Shown one piece after another: positions 1 to 8,663 of a stretch of 64,000 nt of DNA (positions within the stretch are counted from its first letter, which is position 1; each line of letters begins with the position of its first letter). Under the pieces are notes generated by a model. That model did not search any database. It was not told the origin of the DNA and saw only the letters and a list, made by a program, of their open reading frames with translations. The stretch spans positions 310,001-374,000 of the forward strand of contig CBDBZO010000006.1 of the NCBI GenBank assembly GCA_965213595.1, given 5' to 3'. This DNA is from JBCCFC01 sp965213595. Lineage in GTDB: Bacteria > Chloroflexota > Anaerolineae > Caldilineales > Caldilineaceae. A program made the translations under genes and the position numbers.

Positions 1-138
1 AGGTGGGTCGATGAGTGTCAACTTGTTTTGAATTATGTAAACTACATGTGTGGCAAGAAATTTCTATCCACGCTTCATCACGTCTATCTGCGGCGGCGCG
101 CTCTTTGAATGGAGAACGCCCCGCGACAGCACGGCCGT

Positions 139-167
139 TTTATTTCGACATCGTTTCTTGTTACAAT
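139..167 (+). promoter_or_regulatory. putative promoter, leaderless start
   Basis: A TACAAT hexamer at 162-167 lies six bases before the ATG at 174, so the expected transcript start falls on or next to the start codon. The -35 region (TTTATT, 139-144) is poor. No Shine-Dalgarno sequence is visible. A leaderless mRNA is inferred from spacing only. Confidence 0.4.
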
Positions 168-173
168 GCGTTT

Positions 174-2366
174 ATGCTAATTCGTCGCCCCGCTTCCTCT
201 CGCAATCGACCCTTTGTGCTGGCGCTCGTGGGCGTGGTGCTCTCGATCCTGCTGGTGGCGACCGTGGCCGCGCTGGTCTTTGGCATGGGCGCAGGCATTG
301 TCCTCGCGCCGACGCCCACCCCCACGGCGACCCCGCGCGCCCCGCGCGCGCCGACGCCGGACGCGCGCGCCACGCTGATCGCCGAGGATGTGCTGACCCA
401 GGTCGCCTACGAAGGCGGGCTGCCCCGCTCGACGCCCAATCCCATTTTGCTGCCCATTGTAGCAGATTTGGTGTCGGGGCGGGCAACCGACGCCAGCGAA
501 GCGGAGGCGGCAACGGCAGTTGCCGAAAGCGATGATGGGAACGACAGTGAAGCGGGGGGAACGGGAGGCGGCGGGCAGACGGTGCTCGTGCCCGTCGTCT
601 CCAATCCGGGCGTGCCCACGCCCACTCCCTTCTCCACCTCAACCCCCACGCTCGACTTGCCGACGGCTCCTCCGGCGTCGCCCACGCTGGTCAGCATCGA
701 CATCCCCATCGTGAGCCGGCCCGGCAGCACGCCAACGCCGTCCTTTACGCCGTCGCCCACCGAGATGCCGCCCGCCGAAACGACGCCCGCCGAGACGACA
801 CCAACGGCGATTCCGCCCACGGACAGCTTTACAGCAACGCCCACCGGAACGTCCACCGGAACGTCCACCTTGACCCCGACGCCGAGCCCCAGCGAGACGC
901 CCTCGCCCACAGTCACCGTGGGCACGCCGACGGCCACGGACTTTCCCTTTGGCGTGGCCTCGCTCAACGCCCGCATCTACGCGGGCGATTCCGGACGCGA
1001 CACCCGTGGCTTTGCCGGCCCCGGTTTGCGCTACACCAGCCTGGGTACCTTTAGCCCCGAAACGGAAGTCGATATAATCGGGCGCAGCGCAACGGGTGAG
1101 TGGATTTTCGTCTGCTGCTTGGACGGGCGCAACGTTTGGATGCGGCAGGCCAGCGTGCGCCTGGTGGACAATTTTACGCCGGAAGGCGCGCCGGAGACCT
1201 TTAACCCCAACGACGTGCGTCGGCTGCCCCTGCGCACCGTTGAGCCAGCGCTGACGCCCGCGCCGGAAGCCACGCCGTCGCCCGTACCGGCGGACGATTT
1301 CCCCCAGCAGCAGCGCCTGCCCAGCAACGAGGCCAGCCAGCCCGTGCTGCCGGGCGCGCTCGCCGTCGCCTGGAACTCGTCGCCCGCCGGCGGTAACCTC
1401 ACGTCGCCCGCCGTCGTCTCCGGCGACAGCGTCGTGGTCGCCAGTGCGGACAATCACCTCTACAGCTACAACCGCAGCGCCGGTTCACAGCAGTGGCGGC
1501 TAAACATCGGCACGCGCGTCACCGTGGCCCCCGCCGTGCGCGACGACCTGATTGTGGTGGTGGACGTAAACGGCAGCGTAATTGCGCTGCGGGACAACGG
1601 CAACAGCGCCACCGAGCTGTGGCGCAGCAGCAACGGCAGCCTGCCGCCCACCAGCGGCCCCACTTTTGTGGGCGATCTGCCGCTCGTGGCGGGCAGCAAC
1701 GGGGCCACACACGCCGTCGCCCTCTTCAACAGCAGCGGACAGCGCGGCTTTGCGGCGGCGCTCGACGCCTCGCCCCAGCACCCGGCGGTTGGCGATCAGC
1801 TCACCTACATCGGCCACGCGGGCGTCTCCGCCTACGACATGCGCTTTAGCACGCTCGTCTGGGAAAACAGCTCGCTGCTCACGGTGACCGCGCCACCCGT
1901 CTACAGCTGGCCCGGCGTGCGCGCCGCCGCCGATCTCTACGTTGCCGAAGCGGGCGGCGACGTTGTCTTCCTCGATGCCAACAGCGGCCTCATCCTGGAT
2001 CGCTACGATAACGCCAGCGGCGGCAGCGACACGGTCACCGCGCTGGCCGTCAGCGATGCACACGTCTACGTGGCGGGCAACAACTTTCTCTACGCGCTGC
2101 GCCGCACGGATGCCGAACAGGCTTGGCGCATCGATCTGCCGGGCAGCCCGGTGGGCGCGCCCGTGGCGCAGCGCGGTGCGGCCATCGGCGACGAGCGCGT
2201 GCTGGTCGTCACGAGCGTGGGCGTGGTGCAGATTTACAGCGGGGCCACCGGCTCGACGCTCGTGAGCGCCAGCGTGCCCGGCGTCGGCGGCGCGGCGGCT
2301 GCGGGCGGCAATTTTCTCTTTGTGCCCGGTGCGGACAGCACCCTGCGCGCGTTTCGCGGGCCGTAG
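174..2366 (+). CDS. membrane-anchored PQQ-type beta-propeller protein with SH3b domain
   Basis: About 730 residues. The start at 174 (MLIRRPASSRN) places a basic N-terminus directly before one hydrophobic segment (about residues 12-40), so the protein is probably anchored with its bulk outside the membrane. A long Pro/Thr/Ser linker follows (to about residue 260). Next is an SH3b-like domain containing GRSATGEW and a Cys-Cys pair, then a second linker. The last 330 residues form repeated blades of the PQQ/YVTN type (DNHLYSYNRSAGSQQW, VYVAGNNFLYALRRTDAEQAW). No enzyme motif was found; an envelope binding or structural role is inferred. The stop codon TAG is the first three bases of a dispersed repeat (2364-2506). 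Confidence 0.75.
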   Translation: MLIRRPASSRNRPFVLALVGVVLSILLVATVAALVFGMGAGIVLAPTPTPTATPRAPRAPTPDARATLIAEDVLTQVAYEGGLPRSTPNPILLPIVADLVSGRATDASEAEAATAVAESDDGNDSEAGGTGGGGQTVLVPVVSNPGVPTPTPFSTSTPTLDLPTAPPASPTLVSIDIPIVSRPGSTPTPSFTPSPTEMPPAETTPAETTPTAIPPTDSFTATPTGTSTGTSTLTPTPSPSETPSPTVTVGTPTATDFPFGVASLNARIYAGDSGRDTRGFAGPGLRYTSLGTFSPETEVDIIGRSATGEWIFVCCLDGRNVWMRQASVRLVDNFTPEGAPETFNPNDVRRLPLRTVEPALTPAPEATPSPVPADDFPQQQRLPSNEASQPVLPGALAVAWNSSPAGGNLTSPAVVSGDSVVVASADNHLYSYNRSAGSQQWRLNIGTRVTVAPAVRDDLIVVVDVNGSVIALRDNGNSATELWRSSNGSLPPTSGPTFVGDLPLVAGSNGATHAVALFNSSGQRGFAAALDASPQHPAVGDQLTYIGHAGVSAYDMRFSTLVWENSSLLTVTAPPVYSWPGVRAAADLYVAEAGGDVVFLDANSGLILDRYDNASGGSDTVTALAVSDAHVYVAGNNFLYALRRTDAEQAWRIDLPGSPVGAPVAQRGAAIGDERVLVVTSVGVVQIYSGATGSTLVSASVPGVGGAAAAGGNFLFVPGADSTLRAFRGP

Positions 2367-2506
2367 GTTCCGTTGACAATTTGCTGATGGCCCGAACTAA
2401 GTGGTTCGCGACGCCCCCATCCCCAGCCCTTCCCCCACGCGTGGGGAAGGGAGCCTCGTCCTCCCCTCTCCCAGGATGGGAGAGGGGCTGGGGGTGAGGG
2501 CCAATT
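2364..2506. repeat. dispersed repeat, TAGGTTCCGTTGAC family
   Basis: The left end TAGGTTCCGTTGAC overlaps the stop codon of the preceding gene. Inside are two hairpins: CCCTTCCCC/GGGGAAGGG (2427-2451) and CCCCTCTCCCA/TGGGAGAGGGG (2463-2487). The block GGGTGAGGGCC follows. The same ordered words occur at 18872, 45529 and 63558. This copy has lost the right terminal repeat. Confidence 0.75.
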
Positions 2507-2538
2507 AATCCAGCCTAATTTAGCCCACTCACCTTTCC

Positions 2539-4083
2539 ATGACCAACCGCTCCCCACACCGCTTCTCTGCGCCCCCTACCAAGCCGGGCTGGGAGGCGCT
2601 GCTGCTGGCCGTGCTGGTGATCGCGCTCGTGCGCATCACCAGCTTTGCCGAAGGGACGCTGAGCGAGCTGCGCCAGGATGTGCTGTCCCATCCGATTCTG
2701 GGCAATCTCGTGCCGCCGCTGGGCGAGGAGGCGCTGTGGCCCTTCGAGCCGCTCGGCGTGCTGTTAATTGCGCTCGCGCTGGGCGCGCTGCTGCTCTACC
2801 TGCTGGTTGACTTGGCGGCTGGTCGGCGACAAGTGGGGGAAGGGCTGCACGGTTGGACACCGTGGGCGCTCTGGACAAAGTGGGCGCTGCTGATCGCCAT
2901 CGTCGCTGCAACGGTCGCTGGGCCGACGCTCAAGCTGGTGCTGCTGCGCGACAGCATCGGTCCCGGCAGCTATACCCACGACGGCGGCGTGATCCAAACG
3001 GAAGCGACACTCGCCATGCTCTTCACGGGCCAGAATCCCTACGTCGAGGATTACACCAAAACGCCAATGGCCGAATGGGGGCTGCCCGAATTCCGCACCG
3101 CCCTCTACCACTACCCCTACCTGCCGTGGACCTTTCTCTTCAGCGCACCCTTTTACGCCCTGGGGCAGGCGCTGGGCTTCTACGACCAGCGGCTGGTTTA
3201 CCTGCTGCTGCTGGCGATTGCGCTGGCGCTGGCCCCCCAGTTATTTGGGACGCAAAGGATTGCGTCGCTTGAAGAAGAGACGGGCGGGCGGGACGAAGTC
3301 GAGCAGAGCGGCTACCGCTCGCGGCGCGGGCTGGCCGTGGTGATGCTGCTGGCGCTCAATCCCATCATGGCGCTGCACGTGATCTTTGGGCAGAACGATG
3401 TTTTTGTATTGAGCTGGGTGATCTTTAGCCTGGCGGCGTGGCGGGGCTGGCAGCAACGCGCGGCGGGCGATCCGCACGCAACGCGCTGGCGCTGGGCGTC
3501 GGCGGCGCTCTTTGGCGCGGCCTGCGCCAGCAAGCCGACGGCCTGGTTCTTTGCGCCCTTCTACGGCCTGCTGCTGGTGGCGGACGAACGCGAGCGGCTA
3601 GGGTCGGGCTGGGTCGGGCTGCTGCGGCTCGCGCCGACTATCGCGCGGCGCGCCTGGCCCGCGCTGCTTGTCTTCGCGCTCTGCCTCGGCCCTTACGTTG
3701 TCGACGCGCCGTGGCATTTTTATGACGACATTTTCCGCTGGAGCAGCGGCGCGGGCGAGACGGGCTATCAAATTTGGGGCTGGGGCGGCAGCAACTTTAT
3801 GCTGGCCTTTGGCGGGGTGGCAGATCGCTTTGCGTCGTGGCCCTTCTGGATCAGCGAAGCGGCGCTGGCCGTGCCGCTGCTGTTGTGGTTCATCCGCCGC
3901 CAGCAGCGGCGCAACACGCTGTCGATGGCCTGCTGGCACTACGGCCTGCTGCTGCTAGCCTTCTTTTACGCCAGCCGCTTCCTCAACGAAAATTATCTGG
4001 GGTATATTTTGGCGTTTTTGGCGCTGGGCTGGGTAAGCGAGATCGGCGGGGCGGAAGCTGACGCGGATAAATTGCAATGGTGA
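2539..4083 (+). CDS. multi-pass membrane glycosyltransferase-like protein (GT87/GT-C type)
   Basis: 514 residues with roughly ten hydrophobic segments and a first large extracytoplasmic loop holding an Asp/Glu-rich region (QTEATLAMLFTGQNPYVEDY), a layout seen in polyprenyl-phosphate-dependent mannosyltransferase-like GT-C proteins such as GT87. Other family-like pieces are LNPIMALHVIFGQNDVF and ACASKPTAWFFAPFY. The donor and acceptor are unknown. The ATG at 2539 follows a C-rich repeat without a clear ribosome binding site. The last codons (DKLQW, stop) lie in a repeat whose sequence recurs at 55203, so the native C-terminus may have been replaced. Confidence 0.65.
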   Translation: MTNRSPHRFSAPPTKPGWEALLLAVLVIALVRITSFAEGTLSELRQDVLSHPILGNLVPPLGEEALWPFEPLGVLLIALALGALLLYLLVDLAAGRRQVGEGLHGWTPWALWTKWALLIAIVAATVAGPTLKLVLLRDSIGPGSYTHDGGVIQTEATLAMLFTGQNPYVEDYTKTPMAEWGLPEFRTALYHYPYLPWTFLFSAPFYALGQALGFYDQRLVYLLLLAIALALAPQLFGTQRIASLEEETGGRDEVEQSGYRSRRGLAVVMLLALNPIMALHVIFGQNDVFVLSWVIFSLAAWRGWQQRAAGDPHATRWRWASAALFGAACASKPTAWFFAPFYGLLLVADERERLGSGWVGLLRLAPTIARRAWPALLVFALCLGPYVVDAPWHFYDDIFRWSSGAGETGYQIWGWGGSNFMLAFGGVADRFASWPFWISEAALAVPLLLWFIRRQQRRNTLSMACWHYGLLLLAFFYASRFLNENYLGYILAFLALGWVSEIGGAEADADKLQW

Positions 4084-4143
4084 ATGGTGAACGAAAAACC
4101 ACCGTCACGGGAGTCGACCTCTTCTCATTCACCATTCACCATT
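4063..4143. repeat. inverted repeat at convergent gene ends
   Basis: Perfect 16-bp arms AATGGTGAATGGTGAA (4076-4091) and its complement (4128-4143) lie between two convergent genes. The left arm contains the stop codon at 4081-4083. The flank CGGATAAATTGCAATGGTGA recurs with one change at 55203, which marks a dispersed family. It could act as a bidirectional terminator, although no T-run follows. Confidence 0.7.
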
Positions 4144-4165
4144 TTCTTGCCTCCACGCCCCATTT

Positions 4166-5053
4166 CTAATCCGCCGCCAGTGCCCGTTCGACAAAGCCGT
4201 TCTGGTAACCCACGCGCTCGTCCGACTGCCCGAGGAACTGGTACGCGCGGTTAAACTCCTCGACATACGTGTGCGCAGCCTGCGAGCTATCGTCGGCGGC
4301 AATTTCGACGAGCGCGCCCAGCACCGCAACCAGCGCGATAATGCTGGGCAGCGGGCCAGCGGCATTTGTTGGCGCGTAAAGCACCTCGTCCGACATGCGG
4401 TTGACGGGGCTCTCCATCGAGCCGACAACGCCCAGCGTGGCGCAGCCCTGGCGGCGGGCGTAGGCCATGGCGCGCGCCACCTCTTCGCCATAGGGCGTGG
4501 CGCTGATGCCAATGACCAGGCTGTGGCGATCCAGATTCATCAGCGTCGCCGTGCGCTGCACCCCGTCTGCCTCCACGGCTTCGGCAGAGAGGCCGCGGTG
4601 GCGCAGCTGCTGGGCCATCATCGCGGCGGCGGTGACGCCGTAGCCTTCGGCCACCAGCGCAATGTGTCGGGCCTCGCGCAGGAGCTGCGCCACCCGCGCC
4701 ACCTGCTCGGGCGAGGCGTGCGTGCGCGTTTGGTAGAGATTTTGCCGCTCCTGTTCAAGCCGTTGGACAAAGGTTTGCGCAGGGTCGCCGGGCGTTAATT
4801 CCTCCGGCGTATAGTGGGCGTAAATCTCCTCTTTGACCTGCTGACGAACGTCGCCCAGCAGATCGGGGTAGCCGTTGTAGCCCAGCCGCTGCGAAAAGCG
4901 CACCACCGTCGTGGTGTCGACGTTTACGGCGTGGGCCAGTTGGGCAGCCGTCATAAACGCCACTTCATAGTAGTGGCTCAACACGTAGTCCGCCACCTTG
5001 CGGTAGCTGCGGCTCAGGTTGTCGTACGATTTGCGAATTCTTTCTCGATACAT
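4166..5053 (-). CDS. MurR/RpiR family transcriptional regulator
   Basis: 295 residues. The N-terminal RpiR helix-turn-helix (about residues 1-77) is recognisable from SYRKVADYVLSHYYEVAFMTAAQLA and the VDTTTVVRFSQRLGYNGYPDL segment. It is followed by a SIS sugar-phosphate-binding domain (about 125-255) with VAEGYGVTAAAMMAQQLRHRG and VIGISATPYGEE. These regulators sense phosphosugars and usually control sugar or cell-wall-sugar catabolism; the ligand here is unknown. The start at 5053 has a good ribosome binding site (GAGGAA) spaced seven bases upstream. The gene is convergent with the GT87-like gene and divergent from a polysaccharide deacetylase, which is a possible target by position only. 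Confidence 0.85.
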   Translation of the reverse strand: MYRERIRKSYDNLSRSYRKVADYVLSHYYEVAFMTAAQLAHAVNVDTTTVVRFSQRLGYNGYPDLLGDVRQQVKEEIYAHYTPEELTPGDPAQTFVQRLEQERQNLYQTRTHASPEQVARVAQLLREARHIALVAEGYGVTAAAMMAQQLRHRGLSAEAVEADGVQRTATLMNLDRHSLVIGISATPYGEEVARAMAYARRQGCATLGVVGSMESPVNRMSDEVLYAPTNAAGPLPSIIALVAVLGALVEIAADDSSQAAHTYVEEFNRAYQFLGQSDERVGYQNGFVERALAAD

Positions 5054-5400
5054 GGCGTCTTCCTCACTGCTTGGCCCACGCGCTTGGTATGGGCTGGTTG
5101 TTCTAGTTGTGCCCACCCGTTCGGGGTGGGAATAGCTTCCAAAAAATGTCGCAATAGGAACTGGGCACGTATTACCAAAGAAGCGCCAACGTATGCCCAA
5201 AAAGATGGTTAGTAAATTGCAATGGCAGGGATGACAAAATTACCCTCGCTGCTTTGACCACAATCACGCGCGACGTGAGTAGACGAATGCGAGCGATTTA
5301 GCTTAGAATGGAACCAATTGGCTTAGCGAGCGTCTTTAATCTTTGCCAGCTGTTTTACACGAGCGTTTACCATCCCTGTCTAACCCGATGCGATTGAACC
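5054..5400. other. divergent intergenic region, regulator/deacetylase
   Basis: 347 bases without a gene. It holds an interrupted palindrome CCCACCC/GGGTGGG (5112-5130) upstream of the regulator start, which could be an operator or another dispersed repeat. A TAGAAT hexamer near 5303 could be a weak -10 for the deacetylase. Nothing else was recognised. Confidence 0.35.
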
Positions 5401-7077
5401 GTGCTCCACTTTAAGGCTTGGAAAAGCCAGGCAATTCCTCCATCACAAAGCGCCGAGCGGGCACATCGCGGCTTCGCACCTCTCCCGGTCCAACTCACGG
5501 GGCAAACGTCTGCCTTGCGCCTGGCGGGGCTGCTGCTTTTACTGCTGCTCGCTGGCTGCGGCGGGGCGCGGGAAACGCGCGCCCAATCGGCTTCAGCCGC
5601 GACCGCCACCCAAGCCACTTCGAGCGCCACGACGAGGCCCGTTGCGGCAACCCAGCGTCCCACGCCCGTCCCGCCCACGCCGTTGCCCACGCCGTTGCCC
5701 ACGCCAGACAGCGGGCGGGTGCTGCTGCCGATTGTGGTAGCCGCCCCCGAAGCAACGCCCGATCCAGCCGCGGCGTCACCGGCAGCGGATGCAGCGGATG
5801 CCGAAACCTCGCAAGCCAAATTCTCAGCGGCAGACGATGCGGTGGCAGACGATGCAGTGGCAGACGATGCGGCGGTGGCAGACGATGCGGTGAACGACAT
5901 CGAGACGGAGGCAGCCATCGCGTTGACTACGCCCCCTGCGGCGGCCCTTACTACGACTGCAACCATTATGGGGACGCTGGCGCCCGTGGCCAACACCGAA
6001 GACGGCTCGCCGCTGGCCGTTTTGCTAACGGCGGTGGCCGCGCCGGTTAACACCGCTGGCGCGGAGCCGCTGGCGGCGCAGACGCCCGACCCTTCCGCCG
6101 CGAACGTTGGCACATTGGAGCAACCCGCTGCCGCTGCCGATTCAGAAATAGTTGATGCACTAATTGTTGATGACGCAAACTCCGCTGATTTAGTTACGCC
6201 GACTTTGCAAATTGCTGTGCCAGCGTTGGATACCGAGTCAAATGTCTTGCCGGATGCGGCGGCAGAGCCAGCCACAGAGCCAGTCACGCCGATTCCGCCG
6301 CTGCCCGGCCCGCCGCCGCCCATGCCGGCAGTCAACCGCACGCTTCTGCCCAGCGACGGCGTTGCCCGCGCGGTGGAGGTGCCGGTGCTGATGTATCACT
6401 ACCTGAGCGAGCCGCCCGCCGAGGCCAACATCTACCGCACGGATTTATCCGTTGCGCCCAACCGCTTTGTCGAGCACCTGGATGCGCTGCGCGGCGCGGG
6501 CTACACCACAATTTCGCTCTACGATTTGTACAATCATCTGGCGCTGAGCGTGCCGCTGCCCAAACGCCCCGTTGTGCTCACCTTTGACGACGGCTACCGC
6601 GACAACTACGTCAACGCCTTCCCCCGCCTGCGCGAACGCGGCATGACGGCCACCTTCTTCGTGGTGACGGACTTCATCGACGCCGGGCGCGAGGAGTACA
6701 TCACGTGGGAGATGGCGCGCGAGATGCAGAATGCGGGCATGTATATCGAATCCCACGGTCGCGATCACACGACGCTGCAAAATCGAGAGGCGGACTATCT
6801 GGTGTGGCAAGCGCTGGGCAGCGCGGAGACGATCCAGTTTGAGCTGGGGATTGTGCCGCGCTTTGTCTCCTACCCCGCAGGCGAATACGACGACGCCACG
6901 GTCGACGTTTTCCACAGCGCGGGTTACGTCGCTGGCTTTACCACGCGCCAGGGCGATTTACAGCGCAGCGACGATCCCTTCCGCCTGCCGCGCATTCGCA
7001 TGCGCAACACGACGACGGCGGCGGAGCTGTTGAGCTTGCTGGAGGCGGATTGGTCAAGCGTGGGGGAGGAAGAGTGA
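5401..7077 (+). CDS. lipoprotein polysaccharide deacetylase (CE4/NodB)
   Basis: 558 residues from the GTG at 5401. A hydrophobic stretch ends in the lipobox LLAGC (Cys at about residue 53), so the mature protein should be lipid-anchored outside the membrane. An in-frame TTG at 5515 would give a compact signal peptide (MRLAGLLLLLLLAGC) and is a plausible alternative start. Residues 55-310 are an Ala/Pro/Thr linker with ADDAV repeats. The NodB domain spans about 320-550: VLMYHYLSE, motif 1 LTFDDGYRDN with the catalytic Asp and metal Asp, motif 2 ESHGRDHTTL with metal His residues, and YPAGEYDD. Predicted action is metal-dependent N- or O-deacetylation of envelope glycan. The substrate cannot be told. 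Confidence 0.85.
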   Translation: MLHFKAWKSQAIPPSQSAERAHRGFAPLPVQLTGQTSALRLAGLLLLLLLAGCGGARETRAQSASAATATQATSSATTRPVAATQRPTPVPPTPLPTPLPTPDSGRVLLPIVVAAPEATPDPAAASPAADAADAETSQAKFSAADDAVADDAVADDAAVADDAVNDIETEAAIALTTPPAAALTTTATIMGTLAPVANTEDGSPLAVLLTAVAAPVNTAGAEPLAAQTPDPSAANVGTLEQPAAAADSEIVDALIVDDANSADLVTPTLQIAVPALDTESNVLPDAAAEPATEPVTPIPPLPGPPPPMPAVNRTLLPSDGVARAVEVPVLMYHYLSEPPAEANIYRTDLSVAPNRFVEHLDALRGAGYTTISLYDLYNHLALSVPLPKRPVVLTFDDGYRDNYVNAFPRLRERGMTATFFVVTDFIDAGREEYITWEMAREMQNAGMYIESHGRDHTTLQNREADYLVWQALGSAETIQFELGIVPRFVSYPAGEYDDATVDVFHSAGYVAGFTTRQGDLQRSDDPFRLPRIRMRNTTTAAELLSLLEADWSSVGEEE

Positions 7078-7080
7078 GCA

Positions 7081-7108
7081 AGGGTGCAGGGGTGCAGGGG
7101 AGCGGGGT
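7081..7108. repeat. short G-rich direct repeats
   Basis: GGGTGCAGGGGTGCAGGGGAGCGGGG lies between the deacetylase stop and the reductase start, built of GGGTGCA units. The complementary word type (CCCCCTGCCCC) also occurs inside a membrane protein gene near 44245. Confidence 0.5.
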
Positions 7109-7115
7109 TGATGGG

Positions 7116-7883
7116 ATGGAGAAATATTTAACGGGCCGCAGCGCCGTCATTACCGGCAGCGGGCGGGGGATTGGGCGGGGGATTGCGCTGGCGCTGGCGG
7201 CGCGTGGCTCAAACGTGGCCGTCAACTTTTTTCGCAATCGAGAGAGCGCCGAGGAGACGGCCCACGCCGTCGAGCAGTTGGGCGCGCGGGCGGTGGTGAT
7301 CAAGGCCAACGTGGGGCGAGAGGAGGAGGTGCAGAGGCTGGTCGACGAGGCGGCGGCGGCGCTGGGCGGCGTGGAAATTTTTGTGGGCAACGCGGCCAGC
7401 GGCGTGCAAAAACCGGCAATGGAAATCGACGCCAAGGCCTGGGCGTGGACGCTCGACATCAATGCGCGCAGCATCTTGTTTGGGGCTCAAGCCGCCGTGC
7501 CCCACATGCGGCGCGCGGGCTGGGGCCGCATCCTCACGCTTAGCAGCCTCGGCAGCCGACGCGTGCTGCCGGAGTACAGCGTCGTTGGCATCAGCAAAGC
7601 GGCCATCGAAGCGGCGACGCGCTACCTCGCCGTCGAGCTCGCGCCGGAGGGCATCGTCGCCAACTGCATCAGCCCCGGCGTCGTCGATACCGAGGTGCTC
7701 GCCCACTTTCCCAGCGGCGACGAGATTCTGCGCAACGCACTCACCCAGACGCCCGCCGGTCGGCTGGTGACGCCGGAAGATGTGGGCGCGCTGGCCGCCT
7801 GGCTCTGCCGCGACGAGGCGTCGATGATCGTGGGGCAGACAATTGAGATGGATGGGGGCTATAGTTTGTTAATGGGTGGGTGA
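7116..7883 (+). CDS. fabL: enoyl-[acyl-carrier-protein] reductase, FabL type
   Basis: 255 residues, short-chain dehydrogenase fold. The NADPH-binding motif TGSGRGIG is at 13-20, with NAASG near 92-96 and LSSLGSRR at 142-149. The active site is EYSVVGISK, that is Tyr154 and Lys161 separated by six residues. Ordinary SDRs such as FabG have Tyr-x3-Lys; Tyr-x6-Lys is the enoyl-ACP reductase arrangement. Specific blocks (VIKANVG, RYLAVELAPE, DTEVLAHFP, TPAGRLV) match what I know of Bacillus subtilis FabL rather than FabG. It should reduce trans-2-enoyl-ACP in the last step of fatty acid elongation, in the cytoplasm. The ATG at 7116 fits the family N-terminus; a GTG at 7074 overlapping the previous stop is an alternative. 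Confidence 0.85.
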   Translation: MEKYLTGRSAVITGSGRGIGRGIALALAARGSNVAVNFFRNRESAEETAHAVEQLGARAVVIKANVGREEEVQRLVDEAAAALGGVEIFVGNAASGVQKPAMEIDAKAWAWTLDINARSILFGAQAAVPHMRRAGWGRILTLSSLGSRRVLPEYSVVGISKAAIEAATRYLAVELAPEGIVANCISPGVVDTEVLAHFPSGDEILRNALTQTPAGRLVTPEDVGALAAWLCRDEASMIVGQTIEMDGGYSLLMGG

Positions 7884-7893
7884 AGTTTAATTC

Positions 7894-8541
7894 TCACCGC
7901 ACATCGGAAAGCGCAGCAATTTCGCTGCGCAATAGCTGATTGCTTTTGATGAGGCTGTCTGTTAGCTTCCTCTTTTGAGCAGAAGATAAACTGTAGACAT
8001 TGCCAAAGTCAATCCAATCTAGATTAGCTTCTACAAGTGTTGCGTCGAGAAACGGCTTTTCCTGAAGGTGCAGGATTTGCATACGCTTCGCCAGAGCAGA
8101 CTGTCTCAATCGAATATGGGTATCGAATAATTTGTGTAGCGACTTGTCCACTGGATCGGAGGAGATAGCAAAGGCATCTCGGAAACGTTCAAGTTTGGCG
8201 TAAACCTTTGCATAATCTGAATTGAATTTGGGGCCAAATTGTCCATAAGCTATTTGGCTTTCGATGTCGTCGTTCCACTGCGCGGTTGCATCACTTTTTT
8301 CATTAACTACTGTTGTGGTCGAATGCCGCTGACCAGTGATGTCGACGTAGTCGATGTTAAAAGTTCTGTGACCAGTCTGGTTGTCAAAAATCTCGCGCTT
8401 TATCCGAATGTCTGTAGCCCCTAATCGTGCTAAATGCTCATCGATTTCTCGTCTTTCGCGCTTTTCCTCTGGCCGCGAGAAAACGTACCACAAAATTCCT
8501 GTAAGCAGGTTCAGTGCCAAGGCAATAAGTAATCTAGTCAT
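7894..8541 (-). CDS. hypothetical protein with N-terminal membrane anchor
   Basis: 215 residues, family not recognised. The start at 8541 is chosen because GGAGG sits just upstream. A hydrophobic helix (about residues 3-19, ALNLLTGILWYVF) is followed by a charged, predominantly helical soluble region with RREIDEHLARLGATDIRIKREIFDN. The end is rich in Leu, Lys and Ser. Base composition is visibly more AT-rich than neighbouring genes, which may mean recent acquisition. The gene is convergent with fabL with only 10 bases between stops. Confidence 0.6.
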   Translation of the reverse strand: MTRLLIALALNLLTGILWYVFSRPEEKRERREIDEHLARLGATDIRIKREIFDNQTGHRTFNIDYVDITGQRHSTTTVVNEKSDATAQWNDDIESQIAYGQFGPKFNSDYAKVYAKLERFRDAFAISSDPVDKSLHKLFDTHIRLRQSALAKRMQILHLQEKPFLDATLVEANLDWIDFGNVYSLSSAQKRKLTDSLIKSNQLLRSEIAALSDVR

Positions 8542-8663
8542 CTCATCCTCCATATTCCAATGATTATGTAATAGGGTTACAAGTCATTGTACTGGAGATG
8601 CGAAATTTTTGGCGACTATTTTGCTGATAATTTACTGACAAATTTTGACTTCGCGAGTTGGAT

